DNA of 7,203 nt from Micavibrio aeruginosavorus (lineage in GTDB: Bacteria > Pseudomonadota > Alphaproteobacteria > UBA9219), in NCBI GenBank assembly GCA_020720905.1, contig DYNT01000067.1:1-7203 (forward strand), given 5' to 3'. Positions 1-7,058 of the stretch are shown one piece after another. Within the stretch, counting starts at the first letter, position 1, and each line of letters starts with the position of its first letter. Below the pieces are notes generated by a model, which was not told the origin of the DNA, searched no databases, and worked only from the letters and a program-made list of their open reading frames with translations. The position numbers and the translations under genes were made by a program.

Positions 1-47
1 ATGTGGCTTGGCGGAGAAAAATTTTTCGGGTTTTCAAGCGGACGGAC

Positions 48-58
48 TATATAAGAAT
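48..58 (+). promoter_or_regulatory. AT-rich -10-like element, TATATAAGAAT
   Basis: TATATA/TATAAG at 48-55 resembles a sigma-70 -10 box, but no good -35 hexamer sits 16-18 bp upstream (TTTCGG at 24-29 is the nearest, with an 18-bp spacer). If used, transcription would start near 60 and the TTAA boxes would lie just downstream, a repressing position. A second -10 candidate, TGTAAT at 135-140 (5 of 6 to TATAAT), would put the TTAA boxes upstream in an activating position and leave only a very short leader before the ATG at 157. Neither is decisive. Confidence 0.2.
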
Positions 59-74
59 AGAACTAGCCATCTGT

Positions 75-101
75 TTAATATCCTGTTAACATCCCGTTAA
101 C
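75..101. promoter_or_regulatory. Two overlapping CtrA-type binding sites (three phased TTAA boxes)
   Basis: TTAA occurs at 75-78, 86-89 and 97-100, each separated by exactly 7 bases, and the last two are followed by C (TTAAC). This gives two overlapping full matches to the TTAA-N7-TTAAC consensus of CtrA, the alphaproteobacterial cell-cycle response regulator. The last two boxes are also palindromic GTTAAC. The boxes lie 56-82 bp before the malic enzyme start. They could control that gene or a divergent gene to the left of the window. The spacing is read directly; CtrA binding is inferred from the known consensus. Confidence 0.5.
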
Positions 102-156
102 GTCCCGCCCACCTTTTGGATTTTTTCCTTTCATTGTAATTGAGTATCTGACAATC

Positions 157-1446
157 ATGACCGAGAAACCTGCCCGTATCACTGACGAAGAAGCTCTTGC
201 CCTGCATGCCAATGGTCGCCCTGGTAAGTTGCAAATTATGCCAACTAAGCCGCTTGCCAATGCGCGTGACTTGTCTTTGGCCTATTCTCCTGGTGTGGCT
301 GCGCCTTGCCTGAAGATTCAGGAAGACCCTTCCAAGGCTTATGATTACACGGCCAAGGGAAACATTGTTGCCATCATTGCAAACTGAACGGCTGTGTTAG
401 GCCTTGGCAATCTGGGCGCTCTGGCGGGCAAGCCCGTCATGGAGGGTAAGGCGGTTCTGTTCAAACGCTTTGCCGATATTGACGGCATCGATCTTGAAGT
501 TGACACGGAAAATGTCGAAGAGTTTATCAACTGCGTTCGTTTTCTGGGGCCTTCCTTCGGCGGCATCAATCTGGAAGACATCAAAGCGCCAGAGTGCTTT
601 GAGATTGAAAAGCGGCTTTCTGCCATCATGGATATTCCCGTTTTTCATGACGATCAGCATGGCACGGCGATTATCGCCAGCGCTGGCCTTTTGAACGGGC
701 TGGAGCTAACAGGGCGCTCGATTGAGACGACCAAGATGGTTATCAATGGCGCTGGCGCTGCGGCGATTGCTTGCGCGACGTTGTTCAAAAGCATCGGTCT
801 TAAGGCCGAAAATATCACGATGTGCGACACAAAAGGCGTGATTTATAAGGGGCGGACGGAGTCCATGAACCCTTATAAAGAATCCTTTGCCGTAGAGACA
901 GCGGCGCGGACGTTGGCTGAGGCTGTTGCGGGGGCAGACGTCTTTGTTGGTCTCTCGGCCAAGGGGGCGATGACGCAAGACATGGTCAAAAACATGGCGG
1001 CAAAGCCCCTTATCTTTGCGATGGCTAATCCTAATCCTGAAATCACGCCAGAAGAAGTGGCCGCCGTTCGAGGTGATGCGATTATGGCGACGGGGCGCTC
1101 GGACTATCCGAACCAGATTAATAACGTCCTTGGCTTTCCCTATATCTTCCGGGGGGCGTTAGACGTTCGCGCCTCGTGCGTTAATCAAGAGATGAAGATT
1201 GCGGCGGTGAAGGCTATTGCCGCCTTGGCGCATGAGGCCGTGCCTAACGAGGTTAAGGCGGCTTATGAAGGGCGAGAACTTGTCTTTGGGCCAAGTTACA
1301 TCATCCCGACGCCGTTCGATCCCCGTATGATGACGCGTGTGCCGCCCGCCGTGGCGCAGGCCGCCATGGACACCAAGGTTGCGCGTAAGCCTTTGGCCGA
1401 TATGGCTGCTTATGTCGATGTTTTAAAGGCGCGTCAGCGCGGTTAA
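157..1446 (+). pseudogene. maeB: Malic enzyme (malate to pyruvate + CO2), frame interrupted by one in-frame TGA
   Basis: Malic enzyme oxidatively decarboxylates malate to pyruvate in the cytoplasm with NAD(P)+. Reading through codon 77 (TGA) gives 429 residues. Visible motifs: the LAYSPGVA segment with Tyr43 as the expected general acid; GKAVLFK with Lys98 as the expected catalytic lysine; the metal ligands Glu140 and Asp141 (NLEDIKAPECF) and Asp166 (HDDQHGT); the Rossmann GAGAAA at 198-203; ANPNPEITPEE and the TGRSDYPNQINN coenzyme-domain segments. The N-terminus TEKPARITDEEALALHANGRPGK is typical of the family, supporting ATG 157 although no clear Shine-Dalgarno precedes it. Codon 77 corresponds to the Gly of the conserved NGTAVLGLG motif, so the stop is a one-base change from GGA. 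The rest shows no frameshift or decay. The common alphaproteobacterial enzyme carries a C-terminal phosphotransacetylase-like domain; this one ends without it. It could be a fresh pseudogene, a sequencing error or a readthrough gene. NAD versus NADP preference is not settled. Confidence 0.9.
385..387 (+). other. Premature in-frame TGA in the malic enzyme, at a conserved glycine codon
   Basis: The upstream frame ends ...IVAIIAN and resumes at once in the same frame with TAVLGLGNLGALAGKPVMEGK. The family reads N-G-T-A-V-L-G-L-G here, so TGA replaces Gly. The preceding fragment (157-387) would be a 76-residue peptide. A restart at GTG 394 would make a 350-residue protein lacking Tyr43 and the N-terminal part of the active site, so it is unlikely to be active. 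Confidence 0.92.
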
Positions 1447-1462
1447 CGCAATCGTAACGCTC

Positions 1463-1490
1463 TTGGCTGTATATCTTATCGGTTGATATT
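1463..1490 (+). promoter_or_regulatory. Weak sigma-70-like promoter candidate for the pentapeptide/unknown/U32 operon
   Basis: TTGGCT (1463-1468) and GATATT (1485-1490) each match the -35 and -10 consensus at 4 of 6 positions, with a 16-bp spacer, in the 87-bp gap before the operon. This is the best pair in the gap, but such matches are common by chance. Confidence 0.25.
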
Positions 1491-1491
1491 T

Positions 1492-1510
1492 CTGGGGAAA
1501 CCTTCCTCAG
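1492..1510 (+). other. Small stem-loop in the leader of the pentapeptide-repeat gene
   Basis: CTGGGGAA (1492-1499) pairs with TTCCTCAG (1503-1510) around a 3-base loop: 8 pairs, one of them G-U. No T-run follows, so it is not a classical intrinsic terminator. It sits between the malic enzyme stop and the Shine-Dalgarno of the next gene, and could be part of a 3' end or a 5' leader. Confidence 0.35.
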
Positions 1511-1533
1511 CCAGCGATAAGGACGCGTGATCC

Positions 1534-2853
1534 ATGGGATTAGTGACGCAAGAAGAGCTTGAGCCGATGCTTGGGCTACACGAGCGCTTCTTAAAGGGGC
1601 TTAATAATTCCCATCGTCTTGATTTGACGATGGCGAATGCGCGTAATCTTGATTTTTCCAAACGGCTTCTCAGCGAGGCTGACTTTGTCGGCTCCATCAT
1701 GGACGGGAGTTGCTTTGCCGAAAGCATCGTCCAGCGCGCCAACTTTTTTGGAGCCAACCTGAATCGTTGTGATTTTCAGAAGGCTGATCTTATACAGGCG
1801 GATTTGCGCGGGGCGCATATGCGGGCGGCTGATTTTACCGGCGCCCTTTTGACAGAAGCCAATTTTGGCGAAGGGTCGCTTTTGCAGCGTGGTGGGGATG
1901 GTGATATTGCCCCCGTTCACGATCAAGGCAGCCAAAAATCACGCATGAAAGATACCGTGTTCCGCCATGCCTCGGCAGAGCGCGCGCGGTTTTCCAGCGC
2001 GGTGGCGCTTTCAACGGATCTCAGCTTTGCCAACTTTCGCGGCGCTAAACTATCGGGCGTGAACTTTGCGGGGAGCAATCTGCGCGGCGTTTCCTTTTCT
2101 CAGGCGGATTTGACCAACTGCGATTTTTCGGGAACCAACATGAACTCGGTCATTCTCAGCGGCGCGATCCTTAAAGGCGCGACGTTTGAAAAGGCTGATC
2201 TAACCGCCAGCGTCATCGATAGGGGCGATTATACGCAAGTTTCTGTGATGACAGATAAATTGCCGCGCAATCTGGAGCATTTGGACATTGAGATACAGGA
2301 AATTTTGGCCAGTCATCATTTATGGATTAGCTCTATTGGAAGGCAAGGCGCACAGGCCGATTTATCAGGCGTCAATCTGGCTGCGGCTGTTCTTAACGGC
2401 GTTCAGCTGCAGGCTGCCAATTTGAAGAATGCTTTGCTGCGTAACGCGTCGTTTAACAGTGGAACCTTTTCCATGGCAGACTTGTCGGGGTGCAATGCGG
2501 CAGGGGCGACTTTCCTTAAAGCGGATTGTCGCGGCATCAACTTTTGCGAGGCCGCTTTGGAAGAGATTGATATGCGCGAGGCTGATTGCTCGCCCATGTC
2601 GATTATGACGGGTTTTTCCGGCTCGCGTCCTGTCAGCTGGCCTGCTAATTTCTCGCAGTGCAGCTTAAGATATAGTAAGCTGAATGATGCCAATTTAAGC
2701 TTTGGCAATTTTGAAGGGGCGCTTCTCACACATGCTGACTTGCGTGATGCCAATCTTGAAGAGGCAAACTTGGTGGATGCCGATTTAACAGGCGCGGATT
2801 TGCGTGGCACAAACTTGAATAAGGCCGATACGCGCGGCGCTATAGGCTTATGA
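1534..2853 (+). CDS. Pentapeptide-repeat protein with an H-x2-W linker module
   Basis: A 439-residue cytoplasmic protein built mostly of A(D/N)LXX-type repeats, which fold as a right-handed four-sided beta-helix. Repeat blocks lie at about 36-112, 141-235, 274-352 and 372-436. They are broken by a Gly/Asp-rich loop (about 113-140), a charged segment (about 239-275) and a short Ser/Pro-rich loop (355-371). The 239-275 segment holds HLWISSIGRQGAQADL, with His262, Trp264 and Gly269/Gly272; I recall related H-x2-W...G-x2-G-x2-ADL modules in pentapeptide proteins of Rhodospirillales-like bacteria. There is no signal peptide or membrane segment. ATG 1534 has AAGGA at 1519-1523, 10 bases upstream. 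It is the first gene of a tight operon, with 10 bp to the next start. Function is unknown; scaffolding or protein binding is inferred from the fold only. A DNA-mimic gyrase-protection role (Qnr/MfpA type) cannot be excluded, but the interrupted repeats do not suggest it. Confidence 0.92.
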   Translation: MGLVTQEELEPMLGLHERFLKGLNNSHRLDLTMANARNLDFSKRLLSEADFVGSIMDGSCFAESIVQRANFFGANLNRCDFQKADLIQADLRGAHMRAADFTGALLTEANFGEGSLLQRGGDGDIAPVHDQGSQKSRMKDTVFRHASAERARFSSAVALSTDLSFANFRGAKLSGVNFAGSNLRGVSFSQADLTNCDFSGTNMNSVILSGAILKGATFEKADLTASVIDRGDYTQVSVMTDKLPRNLEHLDIEIQEILASHHLWISSIGRQGAQADLSGVNLAAAVLNGVQLQAANLKNALLRNASFNSGTFSMADLSGCNAAGATFLKADCRGINFCEAALEEIDMREADCSPMSIMTGFSGSRPVSWPANFSQCSLRYSKLNDANLSFGNFEGALLTHADLRDANLEEANLVDADLTGADLRGTNLNKADTRGAIGL

Positions 2854-2863
2854 GGGACTTTTG

Positions 2864-3985
2864 ATGGCTAATAAATATCTTAAACCGATGCTGGATACGG
2901 GGAGTCCCCGTGTTTTTAATTGCAATGAGATGTCGCGCCGCGTTCTGGCCGTTAATCCTGAGGCTTCCCTTTTCTTTCGCAACAAAGCGCTTAATCACAT
3001 TGTTTTGATTAAAGACGCTGTGCCGGAAAGCGAACGCGTGCTGGGGATGGTCGCTGTCGGGATGAAGCTTTATTTTCCGTTCAATCAGAACGATATTTAC
3101 GAAGGCGGGCGCACGATTTTTCTACACAGCAAAGGTGTGGAAGGCGCGATCACGGAGTATTGCGGGGAGGGCGCTGTGACGCCTGATACGCTCTCTCATG
3201 ATATGAAGATGTTGTCCATTTTGGGGCACATTCCTTCTTTGGATCCCTTTCTAATGAAGGACGTTTTCCTGCGTGAGGGTATGACGCTTGATCCCGCTTA
3301 TTTTGAGGTCAGCGCCGAAATGTGGGCGGAGATTGAGCTTTTTATGCTTCAAAAGTTTGAGCCTTTGATTATGGCTGCTTTTCCTGATGCCCAGTCGTCG
3401 GACGATAAGGCGCGCCAGCTGATTGACAAGATTTGGGAGGCTCGCGATCTTGAAGCCTTGATGCCGCTTATCGAAGGCTTTCGTCTTCCCAAAGAACGCG
3501 CTTTGGATATTTTTGCATCATGGAAGGGCATTGTTTATTACACTTATCAGTATGCCAAGGCGCAGCCCCATTTCGTTGAGCTATTAAAATGGGTCAAGGA
3601 TAACGAGACTTTTCCAGCGGGTTTGACAGCCGCTGAAATAAAGGATGTCACAACGATGATGACAATGATCCGTGATCAATTGCGACTGGAATGGCAAAAG
3701 ACGGATCAAATCGTCAAGGACTATCAAACCAGTTACGATAAAATGTTTAAGGATAGGATCGGTTCGGCTGATTTCTTGGCTTTCCTGAAAAACAGCGACA
3801 AGATTTATTGGGAAATTGGCAATTGCTTGGGTAAAGTGGATCACGCCCTTTATTGTTGGGATGTTATGTCATCCCGTTACAATGACCGCAAAACACCATG
3901 GGCGGCCAGTTTGGAAATTTTCCGATTGCTCGCACAGGTGATGGAGCCAGAAAAGAAACAAGCGACCAGCGCGGCATGGACGTGA
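2864..3985 (+). CDS. Conserved-looking protein of unknown function, 373 aa
   Basis: I do not recognise this protein and see no nucleotide-binding, metal-binding or protease motif. It is soluble in appearance, with no signal peptide and no membrane segment. The N-terminal half (1-150) looks mixed alpha/beta, with short hydrophobic strands such as HIVLIKD and VLGMVAVGMKLYFPF followed by LDPFLMKD at 126-133. The C-terminal half is mainly charged, aromatic-rich helix, including WASLEIF-like amphipathic stretches near the end. Cysteines are scattered and form no cluster. ATG 2864 is preferred over TTG 2861 because AGGG at 2853-2856 is better spaced for it. The gene starts 10 bp after the pentapeptide gene and its end overlaps the U32 gene, so the three are probably co-transcribed and translationally coupled. 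Base composition matches its neighbours, giving no sign of recent transfer. A partner or accessory role to either neighbour is only inference. Confidence 0.85.
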   Translation: MANKYLKPMLDTGSPRVFNCNEMSRRVLAVNPEASLFFRNKALNHIVLIKDAVPESERVLGMVAVGMKLYFPFNQNDIYEGGRTIFLHSKGVEGAITEYCGEGAVTPDTLSHDMKMLSILGHIPSLDPFLMKDVFLREGMTLDPAYFEVSAEMWAEIELFMLQKFEPLIMAAFPDAQSSDDKARQLIDKIWEARDLEALMPLIEGFRLPKERALDIFASWKGIVYYTYQYAKAQPHFVELLKWVKDNETFPAGLTAAEIKDVTTMMTMIRDQLRLEWQKTDQIVKDYQTSYDKMFKDRIGSADFLAFLKNSDKIYWEIGNCLGKVDHALYCWDVMSSRYNDRKTPWAASLEIFRLLAQVMEPEKKQATSAAWT

Positions 3986-5625
3986 CAACCGAACTTTTGA
4001 TGCCGGCTGGCTCGCTGGAAAAATTGAAGGTCGCCATTCTGTATGGCGCGGATGCCGTTTATATGGGCACGCCCGACCTGTCGCTTCGCACGCGATCCAA
4101 TTTTACTTTGGACGATGTCGTTGAAGGCGTGGCCTTTGCCCATGCTCATGGCAAACGCGCCTATCTCACGCTCAACTTGTTTGCGCACAACCGCGATGTT
4201 GAAAAACTACCGGACTATGTGGAAACGATCCGCAAGGTTGCCCCCGATGGCGTGATTGTCGCGGATCCAGGCGTGTTCCAGTTTGTCCGTAAAAACGCGC
4301 CCGACTTAGAAATCCATATCTCGACCCAAGCGAATGTCTGCTCGGCGGCGGCGGTGACGTTTTGGCAAGAGATGGGCGCAAGCCTTGTTGTGTTGGCACG
4401 AGAGGTATCGTTTGCGGAGCTTCAGGAAATCCGCGCTGCGTGCCCCACTATAAAGTTGGAAGCCTTCGTTCACGGCGCGATGTGCATGACCTATTCGGGG
4501 AGGTGCTTGCTCTCGAACTATTTGGCGGAGCGCGGCGCGAACCAAGGCAACTGCGCCAATTCCTGCCGCTGGCATTACAAAGTCAAAATGCGCCTGAAAG
4601 ACGGCACGCTCAAAGAGCTGGCGCTCAATGATCAAACGCGTGAGCTGTTTGATTTCTTTTTGGTGGAGGAACAGCGCCCCGATGAGCTTTTAGAGATCGA
4701 AGAGAACGAGCGCGGCTCGTATATCCTCAACAGCAAAGATTTGTGTTTGATGCCACGCCTTGATGAGATTTTGGCGATAGGGATTGACTCGTTAAAGGTG
4801 GAAGGGCGTAACCGCAGCGCTTATTATGCCGCCGTGACGGCTCGCGCTTATCGTATGGCGATTGATGCGTGGCGGCGCGATCCGATGTCATGGAAACCCG
4901 ATGCCTTTATGCGCGAGCTTTTGACGCTTCCAACGCGTGGCTATTCGCTGGCGTTTCATGAAGGGCGACTTAGCCATCACGCGCATAACTATGAGGACAC
5001 GCACACGCTGTCTGCATGGGATTATGCGGGGATCGTGGTTGAGGTGACGGACGATGCTTTTGTCTTGGATATTAAAAACAGGCTCATGCAAGGCGATGTG
5101 TTAGAGTTTATTCCTCCTGATACGGGCGAGCCGTTATTACTACGCATTTATGAGTTTGAGGATATCGCCCATCGCCGCATAACGCGGGAGGAAGGCCTTC
5201 ACGCAGGGCAAAAGCCGCGTCTGCGGATTCCGTTTGCGTGGTTTCATGAAGAGACAGTTGAAACGCTGAAGAGGCGCTTTCCGCCCTATACCATCGTGCG
5301 TAAGGAACGTGCCTTATCGGTGGATGAGGCCGCACGGCTTAAGCTGGATAAGGTGGCCTCGCAGGTGGAAAGGGGCCGCGCAAGCGAAGCGGACTATCAA
5401 GCCAAGCGTGATGGTTTGGTGGAGGCGCTGCAAGAGGCCAACAGTGGCAAGACGTTCCGTTCGCCGCGTTTGGGCGTTGAGGGCTGCTGTGGACGCGGCT
5501 GCAACGGCTGCCAGCATTTCTGGCACGATGAGCGCTTTGCCAAAGCGAGAGCAATCCTCCGCACGAAAAAACAAGGCGTTTTACTCAGCGGGGATGAAGC
5601 AAAGGGGCAAAAAGAACCGGAATAG
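3976..5625 (+). CDS. U32 peptidase-family protein, TrhP/YegQ-like RNA hydroxylase candidate
   Basis: A 549-residue cytoplasmic U32-family protein. It opens with ELLMPAGSLEKLKVAILYGADAVYMG, the typical start of the family's TIM-barrel-like domain, and carries the U32 signature EAFVHGAMCMTYSGRC at about 162-177. Cys170, Cys177, Cys193 and Cys257 (in NSKDLC) are spaced like the Fe-S cysteines described for UbiU-type members; Cys197 is an alternative ligand. Characterised relatives are not true proteases: TrhP makes 5-hydroxyuridine at tRNA position 34, RlhA hydroxylates 23S rRNA, and UbiU/UbiV act in O2-independent ubiquinone synthesis. Length and the LTLNLFAHNRDV and NSKDLC segments favour the TrhP/RlhA side. 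It is about 100 residues longer than E. coli TrhP and ends with a second cysteine group, GCCGRGCNGC, at 503-512. ATG 3976 fits the family start and overlaps the previous gene by 10 bp. GTG 3982 is a good alternative that would give a 4-bp GTGA overlap. An in-frame ATG at 3898 would add a non-homologous leader. The exact substrate is unknown. Confidence 0.9.
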   Translation: MDVTTELLMPAGSLEKLKVAILYGADAVYMGTPDLSLRTRSNFTLDDVVEGVAFAHAHGKRAYLTLNLFAHNRDVEKLPDYVETIRKVAPDGVIVADPGVFQFVRKNAPDLEIHISTQANVCSAAAVTFWQEMGASLVVLAREVSFAELQEIRAACPTIKLEAFVHGAMCMTYSGRCLLSNYLAERGANQGNCANSCRWHYKVKMRLKDGTLKELALNDQTRELFDFFLVEEQRPDELLEIEENERGSYILNSKDLCLMPRLDEILAIGIDSLKVEGRNRSAYYAAVTARAYRMAIDAWRRDPMSWKPDAFMRELLTLPTRGYSLAFHEGRLSHHAHNYEDTHTLSAWDYAGIVVEVTDDAFVLDIKNRLMQGDVLEFIPPDTGEPLLLRIYEFEDIAHRRITREEGLHAGQKPRLRIPFAWFHEETVETLKRRFPPYTIVRKERALSVDEAARLKLDKVASQVERGRASEADYQAKRDGLVEALQEANSGKTFRSPRLGVEGCCGRGCNGCQHFWHDERFAKARAILRTKKQGVLLSGDEAKGQKEPE

Positions 5626-5635
5626 GCCGAAAAGC

Positions 5636-5663
5636 TTCGCAAAGAGAGAAAGTGTGCTATAGA
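5636..5663 (+). promoter_or_regulatory. Weak promoter candidate for der
   Basis: TTCGCA (5636-5641) and TATAGA (5658-5663), each 4 of 6 to consensus, are separated by 16 bp in the 77-bp gap before der. If real, it gives der a leader of about 30-35 bases. Readthrough from the upstream operon is equally possible because no terminator is visible between the genes. Confidence 0.28.
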
Positions 5664-5702
5664 AGGGGCGTTAGCACGATACTTTAGTTAGGTTTTTTGA
5701 CA

Positions 5703-7058
5703 ATGAAGACAATGTTTTCCATCGCCATCGCGGGACGCCCCAACGTCGGTAAATCAACTTTGTTCAATCGTTTGATTGGCAAGGCCATGGCGATTATCGA
5801 CGATCAACCCGGTGTCACACGCGACTGGCGCGATGGCGAAGGCAAGCTGTTTGATTTGCATTTTAAGCTGTATGATACGGCAGGGCTTGAGGATGAGCGG
5901 CCACGCGGCAGCATTGCGGCGCGAACGGCGCAGCGCACGAAAGAGGCGATGGCGCGGGTCGATGTCATCATGATGATGGTGGATGGTCGCGCTGGGTTGA
6001 CGAATGACGATCTTTTTATCGCGCGTGAAATCCGCAAGGCGGATCGCCCCATCATCGTTCTGGTCAATAAATGCGAAAGCACCAAGGTGACGGCAGGCTT
6101 TAATGAGGCGCTGACGCTGGGCTTTGATCGCGTGATTGCGATTTCTGCCAAGCATGGCGAAGGGCTGGGCGACGTTTATGATGCGTTGAAGGAGCTGGCG
6201 CCGGAAGGAGCTTTTGAATCTGAAGATGATGCCGCGCAGGAAGAGGGCGAAAGGCGTCTTCACCTTGCGATTACGGGGCGACCCAACGCGGGCAAGTCCA
6301 CGCTCGCCAATCAATTGCTGGGTGAGGAGCGTATGCTCACGGGGCCAGAACCGGGATTAACCCGCGATGCCATCCCTATGGAGTTCGCCTATCGTGGACA
6401 GTCGATCCGCCTTGTGGATACGGCGGGGATCCGGCGTCGCGCCCGCATCGATGAAAAGCTAGAGAAAATGAGCGTGCAGGAATCCTTGCGCTCTATCCGC
6501 CTTGCGCATGTCGTGATTTTGATGATCGATGCCGATATGCCCTTTGATAAACAGGATTACACGATTGCGCAGCATGTGGCCGAGGAAGGGCGCGGCCTTG
6601 TGATCGCGATCAACAAGTGGGATACGATCACGGAAAAGACAGCGACGCTTCGTATGATCCAAGCCAAGGTTGAAGCCTCGCTCGCGCAGCTTTCCGGCGT
6701 GCCGATTGTGCCGCTGTCGGCCTTGAAGGGCGACGGGCTCAATGCTTTGATGAAGGCTGTCTTTCAAGTCTATGAAACATGGAACAAGCGCGTATCGACA
6801 GGGCAGCTCAACCGCTGGTTTGCTGGCATGCTGGCCGATCATCCGCCACCCATCGTTGGCGGTGGGCGCGTCAAGCCGCGTTATATCACGCAGATGAAGG
6901 GGCGGCCTCCGACTTTTGGTATGTGGGGCAATAAGCTGGATAAGTTGCCCGAAAGCTATGTGCGTTTCTTGACGAACGGTCTGCGCCGCGCCTTTGATTT
7001 TCAGGGCGTCCCCATCCGGTGGGATTTGAAAAAGAGTGACAATCCTTATAAGGATTAG
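5703..7058 (+). CDS. der: Ribosome-assembly GTPase Der (EngA), tandem GTPase domains
   Basis: An essential cytoplasmic GTPase that helps mature the 50S ribosomal subunit. The 451 residues show the diagnostic double G domain. Domain 1 has G1 GRPNVGKST (11-19), G2 PGVTRD (36-41), G3 DTAG (58-61) and G4 NKCE (122-125). An acidic linker follows at about 173-187. Domain 2 has GRPNAGKST (192-200), PGLTRD, DTAG (239-242) and NKWD (304-307). The KH-like C-terminal domain (about 355-440) includes HPPPIVGGGRVKPRYITQ. G4 of domain 1 has Glu instead of the usual Asp of NKxD, a conservative change that does not suggest loss of function. ATG 5703 gives MKTMFSIAIAGRPN; TTG 5697 and ATG 5712 are also in frame. 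TTAGG at 5688-5692 is a modest ribosome binding site for 5703. The last codons (P-Y-K-D-stop) form the first copy of a tandem repeat. Confidence 0.97.
   Translation: MKTMFSIAIAGRPNVGKSTLFNRLIGKAMAIIDDQPGVTRDWRDGEGKLFDLHFKLYDTAGLEDERPRGSIAARTAQRTKEAMARVDVIMMMVDGRAGLTNDDLFIAREIRKADRPIIVLVNKCESTKVTAGFNEALTLGFDRVIAISAKHGEGLGDVYDALKELAPEGAFESEDDAAQEEGERRLHLAITGRPNAGKSTLANQLLGEERMLTGPEPGLTRDAIPMEFAYRGQSIRLVDTAGIRRRARIDEKLEKMSVQESLRSIRLAHVVILMIDADMPFDKQDYTIAQHVAEEGRGLVIAINKWDTITEKTATLRMIQAKVEASLAQLSGVPIVPLSALKGDGLNALMKAVFQVYETWNKRVSTGQLNRWFAGMLADHPPPIVGGGRVKPRYITQMKGRPPTFGMWGNKLDKLPESYVRFLTNGLRRAFDFQGVPIRWDLKKSDNPYKD

Noticed and set aside
1..156. Start of a divergent gene on the minus strand, or a 17-codon ORF at 1-54
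   Set aside because: Minus-strand ATGs at 68 and 91 hit stops within a few codons. The short plus ORF has no ribosome binding site or recognisable sequence.
385..387. TGA reassigned to glycine as a genetic code change
   Set aside because: TGA ends the pentapeptide gene (2851-2853) and the unknown gene (3983-3985) at sensible places, and only one internal TGA is seen in five genes.
385..387. Selenocysteine codon
   Set aside because: The family residue here is glycine in a nucleotide-domain motif, not a redox cysteine, and no clear hairpin follows the codon.
2403..2810. Minus-strand open frame inside the pentapeptide gene with regular KSA-type repeats
   Set aside because: The periodicity is the mirror of the pentapeptide codons on the + strand.
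1534..2853. Qnr/MfpA-like gyrase-protection protein
   Set aside because: It is twice the usual length of about 200 residues, and its repeats are interrupted by linkers not typical of that group.
3898..3975. Upstream ATG 3898 as the start of the U32 gene
   Set aside because: It would overlap the previous gene by 88 bp and add a leader unlike the family, whose homology begins at about 3985.
5754..6314. Long open frame on the minus strand inside der
   Set aside because: It lies wholly antisense to the conserved GTPase motifs and its translation is Arg/His-rich with no domain; it is a codon-bias shadow.
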